A DNA stretch of 64,000 nt from Henricia sp. BOLD:AAB3569. Taxonomy: Eukaryota; Echinodermata; Asteroidea; Spinulosida; Echinasteridae. Below are positions 34,401-46,400 of the stretch, piece by piece; position 1 is the stretch's first letter, and each line of letters starts with the position of its first letter. The stretch spans positions 868,001 through 932,000 of the forward strand of contig JBBELK010000369.1 of the NCBI GenBank assembly GCA_037783545.1. Reading direction: 5' to 3'. The translations under genes were made by a program, and so were the position numbers. Below the pieces are notes generated by a model. It saw only the letters and a program-made list of their open reading frames with translations. It did not search any database and was not told the origin of the DNA.

Positions 34401-37400
34401 TTTTTAACCTTCAATTTCATATTTTTTAAAGGTTTCATGAAAAACGATACCTATCCAAGGAATGTAATGGCCGTGGCCCTTAGCTCATCCAGCGTGGAGG
34501 TCTCGTGGGAAGTATCGCAATACGCATGTGAAATCTTCGGTTACAGAGTACATTATTACGCAGCGCTGGACGAAGAACAAAAAAGTGAGAATATTGAAAT
34601 ATGTAATTTTTATCTGATAAATATGAATATTAGATGGCGTTGAGAGTGATATGTTGCATGAGTCATGAAAATATTGATTGGGTTGAAGGAGAGTTCTATA
34701 TTTTCATGACGAGTGCGAAATATTCTCATATCTCCGGGGAAAAAAGACAAAATTATCGTTGTTAATAAAATGAAACTTAATTTTTTTATTTTGTAAGATT
34801 TCTGCAAGTTGTTTTTTTGTTGACGTTGAAAACTTTGAATTATTTTGTGTGTTTGCAACCACATACAGTTTTAACCACTCTCACAGACGGCCATCTTTGT
34901 AGGAAAAATAAAACTGCGTATTAAACGCTACTAGGTATGTGTACACACATTGTGGAAAATGTTCCAAACACGAGCCCAGGTTCCTCAATTTTTGTTCGAA
35001 ATATTGTTGTAGACTCGTGGAGTGCATGTCAGGGGCGTGACTTAGATGGGGATATTTCACGACACGGGGGTGTGACTTGGCGGCACGACTCGGGCGCAAC
35101 TCATAATCTATGCGTACAACACATTTTTCGTCGACTTAAAATTGCTTTTTGGAAAGAGTTGAGAAGTTGATAAGAATTTTTTTTCCTTTAAATGCAGATT
35201 TGATAGAAAAACTAAAATTTAGGAGTGAGAACATTTTAAGATTTTGTGAGGAAACACTAAGGAAATCTTCAGCCTCTCTGATATGCTTTGTACACAAGAT
35301 ATGAAGCCATAACTTCTCAAGTCTTTCCTGCTTTTCGTATAGGTTCATTGACTGTGTATGGTGGTAATGTAAGCTCACTGATATTGACGGAACTTGACGT
35401 AGAAACGGAATATTCCATCGGTGTTGCTGGTTTAAACTTGGAGGAAGAATTGGACCAGGTCGGACCTGTACTTGTCACCACGCCCTGGGGTGAGTATGAT
35501 CCTGATGGGAGTACACCACTGTGCCTCGTAGCTCGGCTGGTAGCAGGGGCGGATCCAGGGGGCGTAGGGGGCGCACGCTCCTTTAAAAAAAAAAAATTAA
35601 ACAAAATCCACTTTTTGTGCACACTTTTCCTGCTTAAAGGTACACACCGGCCTACTGTTTACATGATTTAGTGATGTAGCAGCATTGACAATACTTTTTT
35701 GATGGTCGTTGTGAAGTGCAAAATTAACAAAAACGGTCAAAAGACGGGTTATACGCTTTACCAGCCGTTGCAACTATGCGCGAGCCTCACGACTTTGTCA
35801 CAAACGATTCGCTCTTCTCCTGCTCAGGATATCTCCAATTTTCTGTTCACGATTTCACTGGACAGCCCGGACGACCGAATAGGAGTTTCCGTTTTCTTTT
35901 GAGGAGTTGGCATCATGTTTTTTCTTCACGAACGTACACCGAAGCAACACGCCCGTGTGTGTGTGCACTCAGGCTATTTGCCGTGCTGCGCGGGGAAAAT
36001 ATCCTACACTTCACGGTAGCCTGCCGTAGCAAGCGCTCGCTCCTGTTCTCCGGACTCTCGAAACAAACAATTATGTTCAAATTTTCATACTTATGTTTAA
36101 CTTTGTTTCATACCTGTATAAATAGTCTCTCTTTTGTCAATTACTTATAAATATTGGGGGGAAATCAGAGTTGAATTTGGTGCAGTTCTGCAGTAACAAA
36201 CTTTTATACGGCTGGAAATACAACTAACTCACAAGACCACGTGACTTTTCGGAACCAGAATTTGGTTCCGAAAAGTCATGTGACCTTGAATTTTTCAAAA
36301 GTTCTCAAAAACAGCTAAATTTGTCGGGTTTTTTCAGGATATATCTAATTTACTCTCGAAGGTGCTTCAGAATAATGTATGGGTATATTTCGAGCCCAAA
36401 ATAGCCCAACAAAGCCGGTGTGTTCCTTTAAAGTGGTTAAATATTGCCCCAAATCGCACCACAGAGCATCTAGAATCCATCTAGAAGCCGTTAGGGCTTC
36501 GCGCTACGCGCTCGCTATTTCATTGTCATCAGCATTTCATGCTTAAAAATTTCACACCCCCACCTTTTTAAAATCCTGGATCCGCCCCTGGGTAGAGCAA
36601 CTGCTTGGTGTGTCTGATGTCTTAGGGAAAACCTGTGGGAGTATACAACTGTGCCTCATAGCTCAGATGGTGGAGCATCTGCCCTGTGTGTTGGAGGTCT
36701 TTGGTGGAATCCTGAGGAGTACATGTATACCACTCTGCCTCATAGCTCAGCTGGTAGAGCATCTGCCCTGTGTGTCGGAGGTCTTTGGGGGAATCCTGAG
36801 GGAGTACATGTATACCACTGTGCCTCATAGCTCAGCTGGTAGAGCATCTGCCCTGTGTGTCAGAGGTCTTTGGGGGAATCCTGAGGAGTACATGTATACC
36901 ACTGTGCCTCATAGCTCAGCTGGTAGAGCATCTGCCCTGTGTGTCGGAGGTCTTTGGGGGAATCCCGAGGGAGTACATGTATACCACTGTGCCTGATCAT
37001 AGCTCAGCTGGTAGAGCATCTGCCCGGTGTGTCAGAGGGCTTGTGTGGAAATCTGAGGAAATATACTCGAAATTGGGCCCCAATTTAGCTCAAATCAGTA
37101 ATTTGTCATAGCTAATTTTTCTGCAGGCTGTCCGCCATATTATGAAGAGGGGCCCACAGCACGTTCATGCTACGCGTTTGTCAACGAAGCCTGGCCTTGG
37201 GATGATGCACGTAGCATATGCGCTTCAGCTGATGACGGCGATCTGGCAATAATCAACGACGATGCGGAATTACAGTACGTCATGACGAGAACAGCAGAGG
37301 TCAACCCGGGTCAAACATGGTGGCTTGGTGAGTTTTTTTAAGAATTCGTTTTGAGAAAATGTTTTAAATAATTCCCATGCAACGTGTGGGAAAAAAAAAA

Positions 37401-40400
37401 TTCTGTCCAGGTAACACCCGTTATATAGGAGATTTGTACAGGGAGGTTTTTTCAATCACATACATTTTTACACTATTTGGTGCCATTTTTGGGCAAGTTA
37501 TTTTTTTGGAACAACTAAGTTTATTTCTTTTATTTTGCGACAAGATAAAGCAATTTGTTTTTTAAATATTGTTTTGGTATTCAAATATAACTTTGCAAAA
37601 TCGTCTATTTTTAGGATACTTCGATGCATCAGTGGAAGGTTGGTGGCGTTGGGTAGATTGCAGCGATACCAGTGACTGGCAGTCAACTCTATGGGCACCC
37701 GGGGAACCAGCCAAGTTAGAAGACTGTGCATTCATTCGAGGAAACGATAGCCAGATCGCGGCTGAAGTTTGCAACACGAAACTCCATTTTATTTGCGAAG
37801 TTTCTCCGAAAGGTGAAAAATGTAGCTAATCTGAAAGCATTATGTTTTGAAAAAAGAGCTTTAAATCAGAAAGAAAGAGGCATTATAGCGAGAGTTTAAT
37901 ATATACTAAGACAATTTAAGATGAATTTATATAAATGCGTGTGCACACACAATTTACAAGGGTACCCTCATGTGTATGAAACTAGGCCCCTGACTCCCGA
38001 GGCATTTTGCCTATGTTTTCCATGCAGTATAGCAAGGGAACCAGCCCAAGTAGGACGGTGGCTTCACACAATTTTCCCGAAAGCATGGAAACAGTATTTA
38101 TTTGGTTTTTATCATACACATACTCAGTCACACATGGGGAAAAAAACGTTCGTAACAGTTTTTTTTACCTGTAATCTATCTTTAATTTCATATTTTTTAA
38201 AGGTTTCATGAAAAACGATACCTTTCCAAGGAATGTTATGGCTGTGGCCCTAAGCTCGTCTAGCGTGGAGGTCTTGTGGGAAGTACCGCAATACGCATGT
38301 GAAATCTTCGGTTACAGAGTACATTATTATGCAGCGCTGGACGAACAACAAAAAGGTCAGAATACAGAAATATATAATTTTTATCTGATAAATATATAAT
38401 ATTGGATGGCTTTGAGGGTGATATGTTGCACGAGTCATGGAAATATTGATTGGGCTGAAGGCGAGTTCTATATTTTCATGACGAGTGCGGTATTTTCTCA
38501 TATCTCCGGGAAAAAAGACAATATTATCGTTAAAAGACAAAATTTAACTTAATTTTTTTATTTTGTAAGATTTCTGCAAGTTGTTTTTTTGTTGACGTTG
38601 AAAACTTTTTGATTATTTTGTGTGTTTGCAACCACATACAGTTTTAACCACTCTCACAGACGGCCATCTTTGTAGGAAAAATACAACTGCGTATTAAACG
38701 CCACTAGTATGTGTACACACATTGTGGAAAATGTTCCAAACACTAGCCCAGGTTCCTAAATTTTTGTTCGAAATACTGACTCGTGCGTGACTTAGGTGGG
38801 GAGATTTCACGACACGGGGGTGTGACTTGGCGGCACGACTCGGGCGCAACTCATAATCTATGCGTACAACACATTTTTCGTCGACTAATCCCAATATAAC
38901 AAGCTTAAAATTGCTTTTTGGAAAGAGTTAAGAAGTTGATAAGAATTATTTTTTTCTTTAAAATGATTTATCAGGCATCGGTAAGTGCAGATTTGATAGA
39001 AAAACTCAAATTTAGGAGTGAGAAAATTTTAAGATTTTGTGAGGAAACACAAATTTTAAGCCTCTCTGATATGCAAGATCTGAAGCCATAACTTCTCAAG
39101 TCTTTCCTGCTTTTCTTATAGGTTCATTGACTGTGTATGGTGGTAATGTAAGCTCACTGATATTGACGGGACTTGACGTAGAAACGGAATATTCCATCGG
39201 TGTTGCTGGTTTAAACTTGGAGGAAGAATTGGACCAGGTCGGACCTGTACTCGTCACCACGCCCTGGGGTGAGTGTCTCCCTGTTTTAAAGCCCCATTAC
39301 ATCATTTGCAGTCACCCAAAATTTTAAATAAAAGTGTTGATAGCAATGGTAACAAACACCACATGATTTTTTTCCCCTTGTAAAATGGTACCTTTGTGGG
39401 AGAAATTGCCAACTGAAGGTGCTTTTAAAATTGTCTGCAGACAATTCTTTTAACATTTATTCAGCACAAAAACCATTTTTCAGGTTTCTGAAGTATTAAT
39501 GCATCTATGTGGCTGAAATTTCTACAAGGCGGTTTATCAACATTATTCTTTAGTCATGTAATGCTGTTGTTCCAATCATGTAATATGTGTTTAACTTTCC
39601 GCAGGTTGTCCACCTGATTATGAAGAGGGGCCAACAGAGCGTTCATGCTACGCATTTTACAACGAAACCTGGCCTTGGGATGATGCACGTAGCATATGCG
39701 CTTCAGCTGATGACGGCGATCTGGCAATAATCAACGACGATGCGGAATTACAGTACGTCATGACGAGAACAGCAGAGGTCAACCCGGGTCAAACATGGTG
39801 GCTTGGTGAGTTTTCATGGAAATTCCTTTGGAGAAAACTATGGATCAAAATGATTGTCGCTTTTTAGTTTGTATAAATGAGTAATTTTTAGGGTAAATAA
39901 CCCGTCTGCACATTAAGCAGAAGGTCCGCCGTTCGAATCCCAGTGAAGCCAAGTTGTTTTTCACTGCACCCAGATTTCCGAAACTCTTGGACATTTGCCA
40001 ACATTTGTACCACTTTTTAGTTTGGTTAGGTTTTATTCGCGTCAATTTAATGGCCGGAGCTTTAAATGGATTTGCTTTAACATAAAAAAATCATTAAAAA
40101 TACTCACTCAAAATACGCGTAAATAGGAAATTTGCAATCTCCAATTTGGATGTGGAAGCAAAAAGGTTGGTGTAATCACTGCACAGCTTTATGGAATGGA
40201 TAAATTAATTTACAAAACTTTGGTTTTTTGACGATATCCATTCTATAAAGCAGTGCAGTGATTACACCAACCTTTTTGCTTCCACATCAAAATTGGAGAT
40301 TGCAAATTTCCTATTTCCGCGTATTTTGAGGAAGTATTTTAAATGATTTTTTAATATAAAGAAACTTGTTTTTTTTGGGTAATCCTGCGGGAGCTATTTG

Positions 40401-43400
40401 GGTATTGTTTTCTGTTATGTTTCCTTCTCAGTGTTTATTTGTATGTATGTAATATGTGCGTGTAATTTATTTGTCTGTGATTTGTATATCCCGGAAAATG
40501 AAATAAATAAATAAAAGATATCCTTGAAAATATACGGATTGAGAACGCCAAAAACTTGGATAGAAAAATGAAAGAAGAAAAAAAGGCAAATTATTTGGTA
40601 TCAAAATCTCAACACCCATGGGAAAAATGGGGGGTGGGGGGGTGGTTCAAAAATGTGAACTGGACATGCTCCTTAAAACTAAACTTGCTAAATTTTGACG
40701 TGATAATTTTGCGACAGGCTATAGTGATGTATCCGTGGAGGGCGTTTGGCAATGGGTTGATTGCAAACCAACGACGGACTGGCAGGACCTGTTTTGGCCA
40801 ACGGATCAGTCGAGAGTGTCTCCCGAAGATTGCGGTTACCTCACAGAAGAAGGCAGTTCAACCAAGATTAGACCTGCTATCTGCAATGAGAAAAAGTACA
40901 TTCTGTGCGAAGTCACGAAAAAAGGTATTATTAGGCTGGAGCCACACCAGGGTTATAGTCGAGTCCATCACAAGTCTATCACAAGTCCAATAAAATCACA
41001 AGTCCGTGACAAGTCCCGCACACCAGTTGAGCTATGAGGCACAGTGGTATACTCCCTCAGGTTTGCCCCCAAGCCCTCTGATACACTGGGCAGATGCTCT
41101 ACTAGCTGAGCTGTGAGGCACAGTGGTCTACTCCTTAAGGTTTCCCCCAAGCCCTCTGACACACCAGGCAGATGCTCTACTAGCTGAGCTATGAGGCACA
41201 GTGGTATACTCCCTCAGGTTTTCCCCAAGCTCTCTGACACACCAGGCAGATGCTCTACCAGCTGAGCTATGAGGCACAGTGGTATACTCCCTCAAGTTTT
41301 CCCCCAAGACCTCTGACACACTGGGCAGATGCTCTACCAGCTGAACTATGAGGCACAGTGGTATACTCTCCCAAATATTGTATTCAAATTATTTGCACAA
41401 ATGTCAATAATTTGATATTTTGACTATATTGGGACCAAGAAATATCTGAAAATAGTTTTTGTTTTGTCTTTGTTTTAATAGGATTTCAAGCAAAAGACAG
41501 TAATGTAAGGAACGTCCGAGCTTCATCGCAAGCGCCTGATAGATTTGAGGTCATGTGGGATGTTTCTCCTACTAACTGTGAAGTGTTTGGCTACGATGTT
41601 TTTCACAGTCAGGAGGCCACTCCTTCTGACGAAAGTAAGTGTACGGTGTTGAATATTTTTTTCTCAACGATTAATCATTTCTAAGGCCCGCTTCAAACGT
41701 CGCGCTTATGCCGTGTCAAATTAAATTAAACTGGATTTTTTAAATTCGACATGGCACAAACACGACGTTTGAAGCCATTTGGCTCGGCAAAATGAGTTCG
41801 ACACGGCAGAAGATTTTAGCTCGAAAGGGTCTGTCATGCTAACTCTATTTAGTGCGGCGCAAGCATGGTTTGGCTTCAAACGTCATGCTTCTGCCGTGTC
41901 GAATTTAATTCCAGTTCAAAGTTGGCCCGCAATTTTGTTCACAACTAGGAATGCGCATGCTCACAGCGCGTATGTGAGTAAAGAAATAACCAACAAACAA
42001 GTGCATCAAAATAATAAATATGGCGACGTACAGTGGACAGAATGAAAAACGCACGTGTACAACGTCCATGACGTGCACAATACTCATCCGCCATGTTGGA
42101 TGTATTTAAGCTCGACTGGGAGTTTGCAATTAAGTTCAACGTTTGAAGCCACTGCCGTGCTTACACCGTACCAACGTCGTGCCAAGGTGAATTTAATTTG
42201 ACGCGGCATAAGCGTGACGTTTGAAGCAATCTCCAAATTTAGATGTGGAAGCAAAAAGGTTGGTGTGATCACTGCACTGCTTTATGGAAACGGATAAATT
42301 AGGTTTAAAAAACATCGGTGTTTTTTTTAACGATATCCTTGAAAATATACTGAGTTAGAGCGTGAAATTTCAGAATGGTAATGAGAAAATTTTTACAAAT
42401 GATATGGTATAAAAATCTCAACACCAATGGGAAAAATAGTGGGCTCAAAAATGTGATCTGGACACGCTCCTTCAAGCTTGTGACGACTTAATTTATCACG
42501 CATTTATTATTTTCGCAGAGATGGTGACAGTTTATGGCGGTGATTCGAGGGATGTCTTGATACGGGTCCCCACGGTAACACAAGACACTGTCTACCTCGT
42601 GTCTGTGGTTGGTCTGACTGCATTATGGCGACTAGATCGAGTTGGGCCTGCTCGCGTCACTGTTAGCCCTGGTAAGATTTGAGAATGCGACTTGGCTTGC
42701 GTCGGGGAGAACGAATATCAATTAATGTTTGTTTTGCCCTACCCGACGTAACTTGATTAGCACTGTATACTCAGTGCTTTCATAAGACACTACGAGAAAA
42801 ACTTCATAGCGTGCTCGGGTGGGACTCGAACCCATTACCTCGATTGTAAAATTGTTTTTTGTGCATTTTTTATTTAGAAAAAAAACTTGCTTTAAAAGAA
42901 GAATTAATAAATTGAATTTCAAAAAATTTGGCGACGAATATTTTTTTATTTTATTTAGAAAAACTTTTCTTTAAAAGAAGTTTAATAAATTTTTAGAAAA
43001 TTTTGCAATTAACATAATGCTCTGCTCATTATTTTAGTTTGCAAAGAATGCATAGTTTCGACCTGTCAATCAAGCCGAACCCGCGACCAATCACAACAGA
43101 GCTAGCAGACGGCGCCCACAAAGGTCAAAGTGATGCAATCATCACAAACAATCCGCGATGTTCTGCCCATACAGTTTGTATGTTGTATGCGCTAGTGACC
43201 GGGTGAATTTTTGTTTCAATGTTGGGCGATTCGCTGTTCAAAGGTAGGAAAGCGCATTTTTATGAAATATATGTCATCCCTGCATTACTAGCCCTTCGCT
43301 CAGTGTGTGCTACGGTAACTGTCGACCTCAAAACATAAATACCTTTGGGTTTTCTCCAATGAATCTGTGCTTTCCATGCCGAGTCCCGTTGCTTTGTACG

Positions 43401-46400
43401 TAGTCTCGCCATTTTTTTGCGATGGCTTGTGAGCACATAGCAACAATATCCAAGGGGGCGGGGTTAACTGGGCAATCTCGGAACTATGCATTGCTCTTTG
43501 TTTTTTAATGTTTTTTTGTTTTTGTTTTTTTACTTGTTTAGAGTCCAACAATCGTCAGTACCGTAATGTGACGGAAGACATTGGGACAATCACATCTCCC
43601 GGCTACCCTGCAGGTTACGAGAATAATCTGGTAAGATAAAGCTGGTTTTATAACTATTTTAGTGACGAGATAAAACCATTTAATTTAAACCGGTCATACA
43701 ATGTGTACTTTAGCCAAAAGGTTCACAAAAATGACCAGTATTTTATAAAGGAAGCTTGTTCAGATTTTCATATAAAATACCTCTCCACTATCTATGGGAA
43801 GAAAGCATGAAATGTGCAATCTTCAATTTGAATATGGAAGCGAAAATGTTGGTTTAAAGGCAGTATACATGATTGGTATCTCGAAAATCAGAAATGTTCA
43901 CAGATTTACGCCTAACTTACACAATATAAACATGATGACCGTAGAAAACTTCCCCTGAAATGATTTTGTCTAAAGTGCTATAGTCTTTGAGAAATAAGCA
44001 AAAGAAATAGTTTTCGTCTCATGAGACGAAAATTCAATTCGCCCCAAAACCATTTCGCCCAAGTGCCATTTCGCCCCCAAACCACTTCGCCCGAGTGCCA
44101 TTTCGCCCCAAATTACTTCATCCAAACACTACATTGCCCAAATGCTACTTCGCCCCAAAACCACTTCGTGCACAGGCCGTGGTTCAGGGCGAAATGGTTC
44201 ACGGCAAAGTGGTTTTGGGGCGAAATAACTGCAAACCTGTTTTCTCAAAAGTTAGACGAAGTACGGAGCTGGTTTTTGCTCAGGTTGGTTTTAATCATGC
44301 ATATCTTCAATCACACAGGGGGATAAAACTATTTGTAACAGTTTACCAATCATGTGTATCTTTAATCAATGCACTGCACTGCTTTAAGGAACCAGATAAA
44401 TTATTTTACAAAACATCAGTGGTGTTTTCATGATATCCTTAAAAATATACTGATTAAGAATGTTCAAATGTTTTCTTAATGTCATCAGGACATCACATGG
44501 ACCATTACAGTAACTAAGCCAGGTCGCGTGCAACTGACGATTACTTCGTTAAACTTGGATGCGCCGGGCGATTATCTCGCTATTGGCTCGGGCACCGAGG
44601 CCAGCCGCAACGAGCTCGATCAGTACACAGGGATATTGTCCGACGTGGGAACAGTGGAAAGTGAATCTAACCAGATGTGGTTGAGGCTTATCACCGACGC
44701 GACTAATGTAGCTTCTGGGTTCTCTGTTAGTTTTACGCGTCTTGAAGGCGACGAAAGTAAGAGTTCTTTTAATTAAGATTTTTAAATGCAGAACACATGA
44801 TTGGTAAACCGTTGTAAATGGTTTAATCTCCCTTTGTGATTGAAGATATGCATGATTAAAACCAACCTGAGCAAAAAACCAGCTCCGTAATTCGTCTAAC
44901 TTTTGAGAAAACAGTCAAAAAAGGTTTTATGGTCACTTTGCCTCAAAACCATTTCGCCCTGAACCACGGCCTGTGCACGAAGTATTTTGGGGCGAAGTGG
45001 CATTCGGACGAAGTGGTGTAAGGATGAAGTGGTTTGGGGGCAAGGTGGCTTTTGGGGCGAAGTGGTTCAGGGCACAGTGGTGCAGAGCAAAATGGTTTTA
45101 GGGCGAAATGAATTTACATCTCATGAGACGAAAAATAATTGTTTTACTCATTTCTCAAAAACTATAGCACTTTAGACAAAACCGTCTTAGGGGATGTTTA
45201 CTGCCGTCATCATGTTTATATTGTGTGAGTTATGTGAAAATCTGTGAACATTTCTGATTTTCGAGATTACCAATGATGTGTTCTAACTTTAAATTAGCAT
45301 GTCCAGATCACATTTTTGACCCCGCCCCCCATTTTGTTGAGTGTCGAGAATTTGTTACCATATCATTTGTCATGTTTTTCTCGTTACCATTCTGAAATTT
45401 CGTGCCCTCAATCCGCATATTTTCAAGGATATCGTAAAAAAACACCAATGTTTTGTAAACTAATTCACCTAGTTCCATAAAGCAGTGCAGTAATTACACC
45501 AACCTTTTTGCTTCCACATCCAAATTGGAGATTGTAAATTTCCTGTTTTATTCCCGTGGATAGCATTTTGGGGAGGTATTTTATATGATTGTAAAGTTAA
45601 ATTGAAATCCCTTTTCTAGAAAAATCTGAACAAGCTCTTTTAAAACATTGTTCTTATTGTCGAGGTTTAACAGTTTTTATTGTTTTATCGTTTCTCTCTG
45701 TTCTACAGCAAGCGATTGTAGTCGCATTTTTACAGATTTAGCCACTGGAACTTTCAGCTCGCCCAACTATCCCGACCCATACCCAAACAATGCACGCTGC
45801 GTCTGGAAAATTAAATTGCGTGATGTCACCTCTCGAGTACAGCTCAATTTCAACGCATTTGACTTGGAAACAGGGTAAAAAAAACCAATTACATTACAGG
45901 TACATTTTTGCATACTGCATCGCAAATTCTTAGGAAAAAACATTTGTGAATTCAGTGACATTTCTCATTAATTTCTGGTGCAGACAAAAGTGTATTTCTG
46001 TTTTGTACTGATTTGTTTTTTCTTCATTTTACTAGTTTTAGCTTTGGAAATATTTTGGCTTGAATATCGAAAACACAATTAAAGTGGTTTTCCTCAAAAC
46101 ACTTGATAAAAACTCACAGCATGCTCGAGTGGGACTCGAACCCACAACTTTCGGGATACTAAAGTAGAAAGAAATGTTAACCAGTTTACTCTGACAAAAA
46201 AGAATGAACACAAATTTTGTTAAAGTATTCACACAAAGTTGTTACATATTTGTTAATGCAATTTTTTTGTGGATTTTTTTCTTCATATCAGCCAAGATTT
46301 TGTGATCGTCGGTTCCGGTTCAACTCCAAGCGAAAACACCTTACAGTGGTTAACCGGCTCACTACAAGACCCATTAGTCATGAGTCCGACCAATAAAATG

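Larger units (their letters stand above)
39605..42671 (+). other. Receptor exons 14-17: CTLD4 and FN3-4
   Basis: The first half of CTLD4 (39605-39805) is nearly identical to CTLD3. The second half (40718-40924) is clearly older: VEGVWQWVDCKPTTDWQDLF, then PEDCGYL and ILCEV, and 207 bp long instead of 198. FN3-4 (VRASSQAPDRFEVMWDVSP and VTVYGGDSRDVLIRV) is also divergent. The fourth module is therefore a hybrid of a recently copied 5' exon and an ancestral 3' part. Confidence 0.85.
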
